Shown: positions 9,318 to 18,020 of the stretch, one piece after another
How the letters are laid out: each line of letters starts with the position of its first letter
Numbering within the stretch: position 1 is the first letter of the stretch
Origin: Granulicoccus phenolivorans DSM 17626 = NBRC 107789 = JCM 15570
GTDB lineage: Bacteria; Actinomycetota; Actinomycetes; Propionibacteriales; Propionibacteriaceae
Direction of reading: 5' to 3'
DNA length: 64,000 nt
NCBI RefSeq assembly: GCF_000423085.1
Contig: NZ_AUHH01000001.1
Location: forward strand, 213,337 to 277,336
Made by a program: the position numbers and the translations under genes
Notes under the pieces: model-generated
Databases searched by the model: none
The model's input: only the letters and a program-made list of their open reading frames with translations
What the model was told of the DNA's origin: nothing

Positions 9318-9998
9318 CTAGCCAGGGTGGGGGGTACGGCCCTCCCGCGCGGCCATTGACAACTGTCGATGGTACGCCAGAATCTGCAACTCGGCGCCCA
9401 GGTCGACGCGGCGGACCATCACATCGGCGGGGACCTTGAGCGCGACCGGGGTGAAGTTGAGCACACTCTTCAGCCCCACTGCCACCAATTCCTCGACCAC
9501 GGTCTGGGCCGCCTGCGGCGGGGTCGCGATCACCGCGATGCAGCGGTCGGGATCGGTGACCACCGCCGCCAGCTCCTGCATCGGATGGACCGGGTGTCCC
9601 TCGACCTCGGTGCCGATCACCGTCGGATCGTTGTCGAACAGGGCGGCGACACTGAATCCGCGGGTCAGCAGGCCGGCGTGCCCCACCAGGGCCCGGCCGA
9701 GGTTCCCGATGCCGATCAGCACGATGTGCCAGTCCCGGGCCGAGCCGATGTGGCCGTCGAGTTCGGCGACCAGGGTGGCGACCTCGTAGCCCACTCCGCG
9801 GGTGCCCAACGAGCCGAGCATCGACAGGTCCTTGCGCAACTGGGCCGGATTCACCCCGGCCGACTCGGCCAGGGTGTTCGAGGACACCGTCTCCACCTCT
9901 CGGTGGAGCAGTTGTTCCAGAACGCCCCGGTACAGCGCGAGCCGGGCCAGCGAGGCCGCCGGAATCGCATGGGGGTTGTGCCCCGGGGTCGTCGTCAC
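9318..9998 (-). CDS. rex: Redox-sensing transcriptional repressor Rex
   Basis: A 226-residue repressor that binds DNA when NADH/NAD+ is low and lets go when NADH rises. The N-terminal winged helix includes TLAESAGVNPAQLRKDLS. A Rossmann domain follows with the dinucleotide loop IGIGNLGRAL, and the C-terminal swapped helix is present. The start is GTG with a modest purine-rich stretch upstream. rex precedes hemACDB as in the characterised Streptomyces rex-hemACD operon, and a consensus-like operator lies 17 bases upstream of its start, so autoregulation and control of heme synthesis are expected. Confidence 0.97.
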   Translation of the reverse strand: MTTTPGHNPHAIPAASLARLALYRGVLEQLLHREVETVSSNTLAESAGVNPAQLRKDLSMLGSLGTRGVGYEVATLVAELDGHIGSARDWHIVLIGIGNLGRALVGHAGLLTRGFSVAALFDNDPTVIGTEVEGHPVHPMQELAAVVTDPDRCIAVIATPPQAAQTVVEELVAVGLKSVLNFTPVALKVPADVMVRRVDLGAELQILAYHRQLSMAAREGRTPHPG

Positions 9999-10015
9999 AC
10001 CAGCACCCTAGGACT

Positions 10016-10033
10016 TTGTGAAGTTCTGCACAA
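10016..10033. promoter_or_regulatory. Rex operator (ROP site)
   Basis: The 18-base site TTGTGAAGTTCTGCACAA matches the Rex consensus TTGTGAANNNNTTCACAA at every fixed position but one (T to G in the right half). It lies 17 bases upstream of the rex start, between rex and the glutaredoxin-like gene, where a repressor would block the rex-hemACDB promoter. The match is read directly; occupancy is inferred from the family. Confidence 0.85.
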
Positions 10034-10058
10034 GCGTCGAGGGCGGTGTTGTGCCCGG

Positions 10059-10319
10059 TCAGCGCGCAGGTCGACGCCCCAGCGCGGCCCGCAGGCGCTC
10101 CTCGTCGACCCGCCAGTGGTCGTGCTCGCGACCGTCGATCACCGTGACCGGGACCAGGGTGGTGTAGCGGGCCTGCAGGTCGGGGTCGGTGTCGATGTCG
10201 ACGGTGTGCATCGCGACGCCCAGTTCCGCGCACACCCGGCGTACGGTCGCGATGGCGTCGGTGCACAGGTGACACCCCTGGCGGGTGTACACCACGACCT
10301 CGGGCGTACGCCGCCTCAC
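10059..10319 (-). CDS. Glutaredoxin-like small thiol protein
   Basis: An 86-residue thioredoxin-fold protein with an N-terminal redox motif CHLC (VVVYTRQGCHLCTDA) and the cis-proline region LVPVTVIDG. This is the single-domain glutaredoxin-like family often found next to heme genes in actinobacteria; a homologue sits just before hemA in mycobacteria. Its partner is unknown. Its start overlaps the stop of the acyl-CoA ligase by 4 bases. Confidence 0.88.
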   Translation of the reverse strand: MRRRTPEVVVYTRQGCHLCTDAIATVRRVCAELGVAMHTVDIDTDPDLQARYTTLVPVTVIDGREHDHWRVDEERLRAALGRRPAR

Positions 10320-11809
10320 TCGTCGGCCTCGGCGCGGTCCAGCAGGTCGCGCAGCAGGCTCTTGCGCAGCTTCCCGGTGGGGGTCCGCGGCATCGCGCCG
10401 AGCACGAGGATCCGGGCGGGTACCTTGTAGCGACTCAGCCGCTCCGCGGCGTACGCCAGCAACTCCGAGACCAGCACCGAACCGGTCACGAACGCGATGA
10501 CCCGCTCCCCGGTCTGCTCGTCGGGTTCCCCGATCACCGCGGCGGACTCGACATCGGGGTGGGACTCCAGCACCGCCTCGATCTCCTGGGGGTAGACGTT
10601 GAAGCCGGCGACGATGATCAGTTCACGCAGCCGGGCCAGGACGAACAGTTCGCCGTCGGCCAGGTAACCCAGGTCACCGGTGGCGAACCAGCCGTCGGCG
10701 TCGGGCCCGCCGGCCCCGTCGGGCCAGTAGCCGGAGAACAGATTCGCGCCGCGGATCACGATCTCCCCGGCATCGGCGGCGGCGGGACCGATCGGCACCG
10801 GGGGCGCGCCCTCGTAAGGGGCGATGCGGACCTCGACCCCGGCATACGGGCGACCGACGTGGCCGTTGCCGAGGAAGGTCCCGCCCAGGGTGGTGGCCAC
10901 CCCGGGGGCCGCCTCGGACAGTCCGTAGCCCTGCTGCACCGCCAGGCCGGTGCGCTGGGTGAACTGGTTGGCCAGCGCGGTGGCCAACGGGGCCGCACCG
11001 CTGGTGATCGTCCGCAGGGTCCCGGCCGCGGCCTCCAGTTCCGGGTCGGCGAGCATCCGATACAGCACCGTGGGCGTGACCGCGACGTGACTGACCCGCT
11101 CCGCGACGATCAGGCGGCAGATACTGGGCGGCAGCGGATCGGCCAGCACCGTGGCGATCCCCTCGTAGAGTGCCTGGCCCAGCAGCGCGTTCAGTCCGAA
11201 CACGTGGTAGAGCGGCAGCAGCGCCAGGGCGATGGTGCCCGGCCGGAACACGTCGAGAGCGTGCATATGGGCGTTGTGGGCCAGCAACGCGCGGTGGCTC
11301 AGCATCACCGCCTTGGGCGAGCCCGAGGTGCCCGCGGTGTAGACGATCGCCGCCAGGGACTCCGGATCCACCGGTGCGGGGTCGGGCACCGGTCCGGGCG
11401 CGAGCAACTCCGGCGGGGCGACCCGGCGGATGCCGCTCCCCACCGGGGCCGGGTCGGCCACCTCGGCCGCCTCGACCAGCAGGCGGGCCCCACTGTGTTC
11501 GATCACCCCGCGCAGTTCGGTGGCGGTCTGGTGCGGATTGATCGGGACCGCGACCAGTCCGGCGCGCAGGGCTGCGAGGTAGCAGACCACCGTGTCGATG
11601 GTCAGCGCGGCCGCGATCAGGACGCGGTCCCCGGGCACCAGATCCCGGGCGGCGTACCCGGCGGCGGTGGCTTCGACCCGCTCCTGCAGCTCGGCCCAGG
11701 TGACCCGGCGGCGCGGCGGACCCGGCTCGATCAGCGCCTCGGCCGTGGGCCGGCGCAGCGCGTGTCCGGCGACCAGGTCGGCGAGGGTTCGTTGGTGATC
11801 AGGTGGCAC
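10316..11809 (-). CDS. AMP-forming acyl-CoA synthetase / fatty acid ligase
   Basis: A 497-residue adenylate-forming enzyme. The ATP loop is VYTAGTSGSPKAVMLSH (about residue 165). The hinge is TGDLGYL, followed by the ELIIVAGFNVYPQEIE segment and, at the end, the catalytic lysine in PTGKLRK. It should activate a carboxylic acid, probably a medium- or long-chain fatty acid, to an acyl-CoA. Next to a glycerolipid-type acyltransferase this suggests lipid remodelling; the exact substrate is not readable. Confidence 0.9.
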   Translation of the reverse strand: MPPDHQRTLADLVAGHALRRPTAEALIEPGPPRRRVTWAELQERVEATAAGYAARDLVPGDRVLIAAALTIDTVVCYLAALRAGLVAVPINPHQTATELRGVIEHSGARLLVEAAEVADPAPVGSGIRRVAPPELLAPGPVPDPAPVDPESLAAIVYTAGTSGSPKAVMLSHRALLAHNAHMHALDVFRPGTIALALLPLYHVFGLNALLGQALYEGIATVLADPLPPSICRLIVAERVSHVAVTPTVLYRMLADPELEAAAGTLRTITSGAAPLATALANQFTQRTGLAVQQGYGLSEAAPGVATTLGGTFLGNGHVGRPYAGVEVRIAPYEGAPPVPIGPAAADAGEIVIRGANLFSGYWPDGAGGPDADGWFATGDLGYLADGELFVLARLRELIIVAGFNVYPQEIEAVLESHPDVESAAVIGEPDEQTGERVIAFVTGSVLVSELLAYAAERLSRYKVPARILVLGAMPRTPTGKLRKSLLRDLLDRAEADE

Positions 11810-11858
11810 AGCGGTGAGTCTGGCACACCCCTGCCCCGAGAAATCGGGGGGCTCCGGC

Positions 11859-12998
11859 TCAGCCCAGATCGCTCAGGTGCGGGAAGGCGTTCGGCCGCTC
11901 GGCCAACAACTCGTGCAGCCGAGCCTGGATGCGACCGCGGATCTGTTCGGTGATCCGCATCACCGCGACCGGATCGGCCTCCACCGGGGCGCCCGGCTCG
12001 GCCGGTTCGGCGAACGCCGAGGTGTCGATCGGCTCCCCGATGCTGATGATCCACTTCGACGGCAGCGGGACCGCGCCGAGCAGCCCGAGCCACGGGAAGG
12101 TGGGGGTCACCGGCACGTACGGCAGGCCCAGCAGCCGGGCCAGCGGGGCGATGTCGCCGAGCATCGGGTAGATCTCCTCCGACCCCACCACGGCCACCGG
12201 AACGATCGGGACGCCCGCGCTGACGGCGGTGGACACGAAGCCGCCGCGGCCGAAGCGTTGCAGCCGATAGCGCTCGGCGTACGGCTTGCCCAGGCCCTTG
12301 AATCCCTCGGGGAAGACGGTGACCAGTTCCCCGTTGTCCAGCAGCCGGGCGGCATTGGCCGGGGACGCCACCGCGGTCCCGATCCGGGCGGCGAAGTCGG
12401 CGACATAGGGGGTGTCGAAGATGTTGTCCGCGCCCAACATCCGGGTGTGCCGGCCGGTTGCGTCATGGATCACGGTGTGCAGGACCAGGGCATCCAGCGG
12501 CAGCGTGCCGGCGTGGTTGGCCACCAGCAGGGCACCCCCGGCGGGCAGCCGATCGGCCCCGCGCAGTTCGACCCGGAACCATTTCTCGGCCAGCAACCGC
12601 AGGATCGGCAGCAGCACCACCTCGGTGAACTCCGGGTCGAAGCCGAACTCGTCGACGGCGTAATCACCGGCCAGCCGGGCGCGCGCGAAGGCCAGCGTGT
12701 GCTCCAGGGACCGCTCCCATTTCACCCCGATGGCATCGGCGCACTGCAGTGCCGCACTGAGTGGATCCTCGACGATCTCCTGCCAGGTCTCCGGCGGGAC
12801 GTCCTTGATCCGGGTCATCGCCCGGGCGGCCAGATCGAGCAGGTCGCCGAGCAGGTGGCCCAGTTCGTTCGGGCTCTCGTTCGGGGCCTCCGGCTCGGGT
12901 GCTTCACCGAATTCCTCGGCCGGGTCGGCGGCGTCGGACCACTCCCCCTCGGCGAAACCCAGGGGGTCACCGTAGGGGGTCTGCTCCGCCTCAGCCAC
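11859..12998 (-). CDS. Lysophospholipid acyltransferase family protein (PlsC-like)
   Basis: A 379-residue protein with an acidic, Pro/Glu-rich head (about 1-50), a helical linker, and an acyltransferase domain. Block I reads NHAGTLPLDA, a longer His-to-Asp spacing than the classic NHX4D and, as I recall, usual for this actinobacterial subfamily. Block III is PEGFKG. It likely transfers an acyl chain to a glycerol-phosphate-type acceptor at the membrane. Its 5' end overlaps the end of the epimerase gene by 8 bases, and a close pair of this kind is found in mycobacteria too. Confidence 0.85.
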   Translation of the reverse strand: MAEAEQTPYGDPLGFAEGEWSDAADPAEEFGEAPEPEAPNESPNELGHLLGDLLDLAARAMTRIKDVPPETWQEIVEDPLSAALQCADAIGVKWERSLEHTLAFARARLAGDYAVDEFGFDPEFTEVVLLPILRLLAEKWFRVELRGADRLPAGGALLVANHAGTLPLDALVLHTVIHDATGRHTRMLGADNIFDTPYVADFAARIGTAVASPANAARLLDNGELVTVFPEGFKGLGKPYAERYRLQRFGRGGFVSTAVSAGVPIVPVAVVGSEEIYPMLGDIAPLARLLGLPYVPVTPTFPWLGLLGAVPLPSKWIISIGEPIDTSAFAEPAEPGAPVEADPVAVMRITEQIRGRIQARLHELLAERPNAFPHLSDLG

Positions 12999-14022
12999 GT
13001 GCGTTCCTGGGACTCAGCACGTGCGCCACCTGCTCGATCAGCGCATCGACGCGATGGCTGGACAGCATGCCCGGCTCCCCGAAAGCAGCAAATTCCTCGA
13101 CGGCACGGCGTGAACTGTACTGCGGGCGCACTCCGGTCGTGGCGGTGAACCGCGTGATGTCCATGACTCGACCATAGGTGAGCAGGGCCAGTTGGTCATT
13201 GTTGACCTTGACCGCGTTCCGGCCACCGAAAAAATCGCCGATCGGACGCAGGCTGGGCGGCAGTCCGACCCCGGGTCGGCCGAGAATGCTGAGCACCTGG
13301 CTGACGCTGAGCACGTCGTCGGCCGCCACGTTGAACACCCCGGGGTGGTCCTCGCGGATCACCGCGGTCAGGGCGCGCACCGCATCGGCCGGATGCAGGA
13401 ACTGCAGCCGCGGATTGAACCCCATCGGGCGCGGCACCACCGACTGGGTGAGGATCCGGGTCAGCGCGGTGGTGACCCCGGCGCCGATCAGTTCGGCCAG
13501 CCGCAGCGTGGTGACCACGACGTCGTGGCGTCGACTGGCCAGGGCCGCCCCGTACTGCTCCCGCTCGATCAGATCGCGGGCCAGCCCGGCGGCATCGGCC
13601 GCGCGCAGCGGCGTACTCTCGGTGAACCGGGCCGGTGCCTGCCCGTACGCCCCGTAGACCGCCGCGTCGGAACCGATCACCAACTTGCGGAACATCGGGG
13701 AGGACTGGGTGGCGGCCACCAACTGCATCGTGCCGATGACGTTGGCCTCCTTGGCCGCGGCCCGGCCGAGTGCGGCGGAGGCGAGGCCGAGGTGCACCAC
13801 GGTATCCACCCCACGGTCGGCCATCAGGCGCGGCAGGATCGCACTGCGCTCATCGGCGTGGACGTACTCGCCCCCACCCAGTTCGTGCCGCGGTGGGATC
13901 AGGTCCAGGCCGATCACGGTGAGGTCGCCCCCGGCAGCCAGTGCCCGGGCGACCCGGGCCCCCAGATCCTGTGCCACGCCGGTCACCAGGACCACGGATG
14001 TGGTCGGCTGCGGCGATGTCAC
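12991..14022 (-). CDS. NAD-dependent epimerase/dehydratase family protein
   Basis: A 343-residue extended-SDR protein. The Rossmann loop is VLVTGVAQDLGARVA (a loose GxxGxxG), and VVHLGLASA and the segment ending VYGAYGQ are in the usual places. The YxxxK catalytic pair is not obvious (EREQYGAALA has Tyr without Lys four residues on), so enzymatic turnover is uncertain and a binding or regulatory role is possible. It follows the bS22 gene as in mycobacteria, where the homologue is labelled galE2 on similarity alone. Confidence 0.8.
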   Translation of the reverse strand: MTSPQPTTSVVLVTGVAQDLGARVARALAAGGDLTVIGLDLIPPRHELGGGEYVHADERSAILPRLMADRGVDTVVHLGLASAALGRAAAKEANVIGTMQLVAATQSSPMFRKLVIGSDAAVYGAYGQAPARFTESTPLRAADAAGLARDLIEREQYGAALASRRHDVVVTTLRLAELIGAGVTTALTRILTQSVVPRPMGFNPRLQFLHPADAVRALTAVIREDHPGVFNVAADDVLSVSQVLSILGRPGVGLPPSLRPIGDFFGGRNAVKVNNDQLALLTYGRVMDITRFTATTGVRPQYSSRRAVEEFAAFGEPGMLSSHRVDALIEQVAHVLSPRNARG

Positions 14023-14043
14023 GATCTTCGGGCCTCGGCGGGC

Positions 14044-14145
14044 TTACTTACCCGCGCGGCGACGCTGGATACGCGTCCGCTTCAGGAGCTTGCGGTGCTT
14101 CTTCTTCGCCATCCGCTTGCGACGCTTCTTGATGACCGAACCCAC
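14044..14145 (-). CDS. Small ribosomal subunit protein bS22 (AURKAIP1/COX24 domain)
   Basis: A 33-residue, extremely basic protein: GTG start at 14145, then [20 protein letters not shown] and [11 protein letters not shown]. This matches the tiny actinobacterial ribosomal protein bS22, seen in mycobacterial ribosome structures near the decoding centre of the 30S subunit. GAGAGGG about 8 bases upstream of the GTG is a good ribosome binding site. It leads into the epimerase/acyltransferase genes, the same order as in mycobacteria. It is easily missed because of its size. Confidence 0.93.
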
Positions 14146-14237
14146 GTGTGGCCCTCTCGCTCGTTGTGATCGTGCGGGCGTTGTGCCCGAGACTTGACTG
14201 TCGACGCTCCCGGAGGGCGTCGGACAAGTACAAAATC

Positions 14238-14579
14238 CTACCGGCCGGTGCCGGGATCGGCCAAACCGTGTCCATCCGGCTTGTCTCTATCGGCGTCCCC
14301 GTCGGGAGTCCCGTCGGGGTTCTCGGCCGGTGCAGCGGCCTCATCGGGCGACCGGGGCGGCTCCGGGGTGCGTTCACCGGCGGCGGCCAACCGGATCGCG
14401 TCGTTCTGGGTTCCGGGGGCGTTCGGCGTACGCGGCACCTGGATCCGGCGCACCTGGCGGAACATGCTGAGCACCAGCAGGGTCACTGCGAGGACCAGGA
14501 TGAGGGCCACGGCAATGGTCTCCCAGGCGATCCCCTGGGGCATCTGCTCGGGCTGCATCGGTGTGGGTGTCGGCGTCAT
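14238..14579 (-). CDS. Small single-pass membrane protein downstream of mca
   Basis: A 113-residue protein: Pro/Thr-rich N-terminus ([13 protein letters not shown]), one hydrophobic helix ([21 protein letters not shown]), then a basic stop-transfer patch and a long Pro/Asp/Gly-rich hydrophilic tail. No enzymatic motif. It begins 10 bases after the mca stop and is likely cotranscribed. A membrane protein of this type follows mca in mycobacteria as well. Function unknown. Confidence 0.78.
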   Translation of the reverse strand: MTPTPTPMQPEQMPQGIAWETIAVALILVLAVTLLVLSMFRQVRRIQVPRTPNAPGTQNDAIRLAAAGERTPEPPRSPDEAAAPAENPDGTPDGDADRDKPDGHGLADPGTGR

Positions 14580-14589
14580 GGGCCGAACC

Positions 14590-15522
14590 CTACGCCGCCG
14601 GGCCGGGCGCGACGTCGATCGCGATGCCCGCGAACAGATCGGTCTCCGGGATCGGCGCCCCGACCCGGTTGAGCACCAGTTCGTAGTCCTCGGTCGGCCA
14701 GACCTCGCGCTCGACCTCCAGCGGGACCGCGAACCAGCGGCTGTTCGGATCGATCTGGGTCGCATGGGCCAACAGGGCCCGATCCCGGACCTCGAAGTAG
14801 TCGGCGCACTCCACGTGGGTGGTGATCCGGTCCGGGGTCACGTGCGGGCGCTTCTCCCAGTTCTCCTGCCATCCCTCGTAGGGCGAGGCTCCGGTCCGCT
14901 CCAGCATCGCGGTGTGCATCGCCGCGACCCGGGGCGGGTTGAAGGTGAGCTGGTAGTAGACCTTGCCGACCTCCCACGGCTCGCCGTGCTCGGGCCACTG
15001 CTCAGGATCGGCCGCGGCCGCCACGGCGATCATGGAGATCTTGTGGGTCATGATGTGATCGGGGTGCGGGTAGCCGCCGAACTCGTCGTAGGTGGTCACC
15101 ACCTGCGGGCGGAACTCCCGGATCAGCCGGACCAGCGGCCCGGCCGCCTCCTCGGGATCCATCAGGCCGAAGCAGCCCTCCGGCAGCGGCGGCAACGGAT
15201 CGCCCTCGGGCAGACCGGAGTCCATGAAGCCCAGCCAGGTCTGCTCCACGCCGAGGATCTCCTTGGCCCGGGCCATCTCGGCACGGCGTACCTCGGGCAG
15301 GTTGGCCTCGATGTCGGGCCGCTCCATCGCCGGGTTCAGGATGGAGCCGCGCTCCCCGCCGGTGCAGGTGGCCACCATCACCCGGACCCCCTCGTCGACA
15401 TAGCGAGCGGTCGTCGCCGCGCCCTTGCTCGACTCGTCGTCGGGATGGGCGTGGACGTGCAACAGTCGCAAGGTGTCGCCGTCGGCAGTACGTCGGGGCA
15501 CAGCGTACGGGGGCGGGGTCAT
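14590..15522 (-). CDS. mca: Mycothiol S-conjugate amidase
   Basis: A 310-residue zinc amidase that cleaves mycothiol-bound toxins to a mercapturic acid and GlcN-Ins, part of electrophile detoxification. The zinc-binding AHPDDESSKG motif is at about residue 25 and the TCTGGERGSILNP loop follows, typical of Mca/MshB. ATG 15522 is chosen because TAGGAG lies about 6 bases upstream; the frame is open further but without homology. It is divergent from the DUF4307 gene and greA. It shows that the organism uses mycothiol. Confidence 0.95.
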   Translation of the reverse strand: MTPPPYAVPRRTADGDTLRLLHVHAHPDDESSKGAATTARYVDEGVRVMVATCTGGERGSILNPAMERPDIEANLPEVRRAEMARAKEILGVEQTWLGFMDSGLPEGDPLPPLPEGCFGLMDPEEAAGPLVRLIREFRPQVVTTYDEFGGYPHPDHIMTHKISMIAVAAAADPEQWPEHGEPWEVGKVYYQLTFNPPRVAAMHTAMLERTGASPYEGWQENWEKRPHVTPDRITTHVECADYFEVRDRALLAHATQIDPNSRWFAVPLEVEREVWPTEDYELVLNRVGAPIPETDLFAGIAIDVAPGPAA

Positions 15523-15562
15523 CGAATCTCCTACTCGGCGCAACACACCGTAGGATAGGGCG

Positions 15563-16006
15563 GTGCGCAACACCAGCCAGAACCGGACCGCCGGCCTGTC
15601 CCCCGATGACGCGGCCCGGATCGCCCGGCGCTATCCGAGGCCCAGGGTGCCGACGTGGCTGTTCGGCGGGATCGCGCTGGTGATCGCGCTGGTGCTGGCC
15701 GGGTATTGGGTCGTGCTCTCCTGGCAGAACACCAAGGCGATCCAGTTCGACGGGCAGCTCGCCTCCTATCGGGTGGACTCCCCCACCCAGATGAGTGGGC
15801 TGGCCCGGGTGGCCCGGCATGCCACCGGTACGACCGGAGTGTGCACGGTGTTCGTGGAGGCCTACGACTACGAGCGGGTCGGCGAGCTGGACATCGCGGT
15901 GCCGGCGCGGGCCGACGGGGAGCCGTCGGTCGCCGAGATCCCGGTCACCGTCCGCACCGTACGCCCGGGCCTGCACATGGACATCGAGAAGTGCCGCGCC
16001 GCCTGA
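15563..16006 (+). CDS. DUF4307 family membrane protein
   Basis: A 147-residue protein starting with GTG. A cytoplasmic head ending in arginines (IARRYPRPRVP) precedes one membrane helix (WLFGGIALVIALVLAGYWVVL), then an extracytoplasmic beta-rich domain of about 90 residues with two cysteines (GVCTVFVEAY; IEKCRAA at the very end) that could form a disulfide. DUF4307 proteins sit between mca and greA across actinobacteria. Function unknown. greA follows 20 bases later. Confidence 0.85.
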   Translation: MRNTSQNRTAGLSPDDAARIARRYPRPRVPTWLFGGIALVIALVLAGYWVVLSWQNTKAIQFDGQLASYRVDSPTQMSGLARVARHATGTTGVCTVFVEAYDYERVGELDIAVPARADGEPSVAEIPVTVRTVRPGLHMDIEKCRAA

Positions 16007-16026
16007 CCCGCTGGTAAGCTGCGTGA

Positions 16027-16539
16027 ATGGCAGAAACTACTCACACGATCTGGCTGTCCCAGGAAGCCTTCGACAAGCTGACCGATGAGCTGACCCACCT
16101 GACGACCGTCGGGCGCACCGAGATCAGCGAACGGATCGCCGCCGCCCGCGAAGAGGGCGACCTTTCGGAGAACGGCGGCTACCATGCCGCGCGCGAGGAG
16201 CAGGGCAAACAGGAGTCCCGGATCCGGCAACTGGAGGACATGCTGCGGCGGGCCGAGGTCGGCGAGGCGCCGGCCGGCAGCGATGTCGTCATCCCCGGGG
16301 TCAAGGTGACCGTCGCCTTCGACGGTGACGAGGACGACACCGACACCTTCGTGCTCGGTTCCCGCGAACTGCTCGGCCTGGATTCCGACCTCGACGAATC
16401 GACCAACGTCTACAGTCCGCAGTCCCCGCTGGGGTCGGCGGTGCTGGACCACAAAGTGGGCGACGTGGTCGAGTACGCCACCCCGACCGGCGCCAAGTTG
16501 TCGGTCACGATCATCAAGGTCGAGGCCTTCGAGGGCTGA
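16027..16539 (+). CDS. greA: Transcription elongation factor GreA
   Basis: A 170-residue factor that inserts a coiled coil into the RNA polymerase secondary channel to trigger cleavage of backtracked RNA. The N-terminal coiled coil (about 10-80) carries the acidic tip REEGDLSENGGYHAAREEQG. The C-terminal domain has the usual SPLGSAVLDHKVGD sequence. It ends shortly before a strong inverted repeat. Confidence 0.97.
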   Translation: MAETTHTIWLSQEAFDKLTDELTHLTTVGRTEISERIAAAREEGDLSENGGYHAAREEQGKQESRIRQLEDMLRRAEVGEAPAGSDVVIPGVKVTVAFDGDEDDTDTFVLGSRELLGLDSDLDESTNVYSPQSPLGSAVLDHKVGDVVEYATPTGAKLSVTIIKVEAFEG

Positions 16540-16560
16540 GCCGCCGCCGAGTTTTCCGCC

Positions 16561-16601
16561 ACGCAGCAGCCGCCCCGGCCGAACCGGGGCGGCTGCTGCG
16601 T
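16561..16601. terminator. Bidirectional intrinsic-terminator-like hairpin
   Basis: A perfect 18-base-pair stem (ACGCAGCAGCCGCCCCGG and its complement) with a 5-base loop lies between the convergent ends of greA and the DUF2089 gene. T tracts are short on both sides, common for GC-rich genomes. It can serve both strands. Confidence 0.85.
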
Positions 16602-16620
16602 TCAGTTCCGGACCTGCGGA

Positions 16621-17004
16621 TCAGGCCATCTCGGCCAGCAACTTCTGCGCCGCCTCGGGGGTCAGCGTGCCCTCGGCGACCTGGGCGAGCACATCGTCGC
16701 GACTGAGCGCGCTGGTCTCGGAGTCGCCGGACAGGCCCAGCTTCATCAGCAACTGGGTCAGCCGCAACCGGGCGGTCGGGTAGGACACCCCCAGGTGCTT
16801 CTCGACCTCGCGCAGATTCCCGCGGGAGGCCAGAAAGACCCGCAGGGTCTCCAGCTCTTCGGTGTCCAGGGCGCAGAACTCGCAGGTCTCGAAGACCCCG
16901 GCGAGTTCGGTACCGCAGGAGTGGCACCCCAGTCGGGTGATCGCCAACGGGTCGCCGCACACGGGGCATTCGGTCGGCGCGCGGTGGCTCTCCTCGTGCT
17001 TCAT
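16621..17004 (-). CDS. DUF2089 zinc-ribbon protein
   Basis: A 127-residue protein. The N-terminus has paired CPVC and CHSC motifs plus CEFC, a likely zinc ribbon. A helix-turn-helix-like segment follows (RGNLREVEKHLGVSYPTARL), the DUF2089 hallmark, then a short helical C-terminus. Probably a small regulator, by fold only. Its start overlaps the end of the DUF4097 gene by 4 bases, so the two work as a pair, probably in membrane or envelope sensing. The target is unknown. Confidence 0.85.
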   Translation of the reverse strand: MKHEESHRAPTECPVCGDPLAITRLGCHSCGTELAGVFETCEFCALDTEELETLRVFLASRGNLREVEKHLGVSYPTARLRLTQLLMKLGLSGDSETSALSRDDVLAQVAEGTLTPEAAQKLLAEMA

Positions 17005-17873
17005 TGCGCCTGCTCCTCCCCCACGCGGATCGCCGCGTGGCCCATCACGACCCCGACGTCGAGCCGGGCCGAACCGTTGCCCATCACAACCTCATCGCCG
17101 GCACCGGTGTGCTGCCCGGACCAGGTGATCCGGCCCAGTTGCGCCTCGGCGTACACGCTGACGTTGGATTCGGACTCCAGGTTGACCGTCAGCGACCCGG
17201 ATTCACAGCGGACCCGGGAGCGTCCCACGGTGAAGCGCCCGTTCAGCGTCGCCTGGCCGGTCTGCACCAACACGTCCTCGGCCTGCTGCACGTCGTTCAG
17301 CTTGGCCCCGCCGGCGGTGACCCGGACCTTGCCCAGGTGGGCGATCTGCTCGGTGGTCAGCGAGCCCGCGGTCAGTTCGGCGTCGACGATCAGCTCGGGG
17401 TTGACGCGTACGGCCAGCTCCTTGCCGATGCCCAGGCTCTTCACATCGAAGCTCTGGTTGCGCAGCAGCGCGAAGCCGTCGATCGAGGGACCGAAGTCGC
17501 CCTCGGAGGTGATCTCCAGCACCGATCCGTTGCGGCGCAGCACGTGTGCGCCGTCGACGGAGACGGTGGCGACCTTCGGGTCCCCGGTCACCCGGACCCG
17601 GCGCCCGAAGGCCCGGATGGACACCCGCTCCACGCCCTTGGTGCCGGCCCCGGGACGGCGGCGGGTCGGGTCCTCCTCGCGGTTGAACGAGTCGCGCGCG
17701 TACGGCTTCCAGTTGCCCGGCTCGGGTTCCTCGGCCGGCGGAACGTCGGTGGGTTCGGGATCGGCCGCGGCGGTGGCGGCCTTGAGTTCTTCGATGCGAC
17801 GGGACGCTTCGGCGGCATCGATCCGGCCGGCGGCAAGGTCCTCGAGGATGGGGGTCAGATCAGGACTGCTCAT
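17001..17873 (-). CDS. DUF4097-type beta-strand repeat protein
   Basis: A 290-residue protein. The first 30 residues form a short helical SHOCT-like unit (LTPILEDLAAGRIDAAEASR). After a charged linker, residues 85-285 are repeated short beta strands ending in turns (TSEGDFGP, TAGSLTT, LNGRFTVG), the DUF4097 solenoid. No signal peptide. Start ATG 17873 is set by the SHOCT-like homology; no ribosome binding site precedes it. It forms an operon with DUF2089. Confidence 0.8.
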   Translation of the reverse strand: MSSPDLTPILEDLAAGRIDAAEASRRIEELKAATAAADPEPTDVPPAEEPEPGNWKPYARDSFNREEDPTRRRPGAGTKGVERVSIRAFGRRVRVTGDPKVATVSVDGAHVLRRNGSVLEITSEGDFGPSIDGFALLRNQSFDVKSLGIGKELAVRVNPELIVDAELTAGSLTTEQIAHLGKVRVTAGGAKLNDVQQAEDVLVQTGQATLNGRFTVGRSRVRCESGSLTVNLESESNVSVYAEAQLGRITWSGQHTGAGDEVVMGNGSARLDVGVVMGHAAIRVGEEQAQ

Positions 17874-17879
17874 ACATAA

Positions 17880-17885
17880 ATGGTA
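17880..17885 (-). promoter_or_regulatory. -10 box for a probable leaderless DUF4097-DUF2089 transcript
   Basis: On the minus strand TACCAT (TANNNT) is followed by 6 bases and then the ATG at 17873, placing transcription start at the start codon. There is no Shine-Dalgarno sequence in between, which supports leaderless initiation. No good -35 box. Confidence 0.4.
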
Positions 17886-18020
17886 AGTCGAGCTTCCAGA
17901 ATAGAAACCCTTCCTTTCGAATTGTCGGGGTCGGATCGGGGATATCCATGAGACCGGGTGACCTTGACCACACTCGGAGGCGATAGGTTGAGCAGACCCG
18001 AAGGAAAGGGGGGTCTCCGA

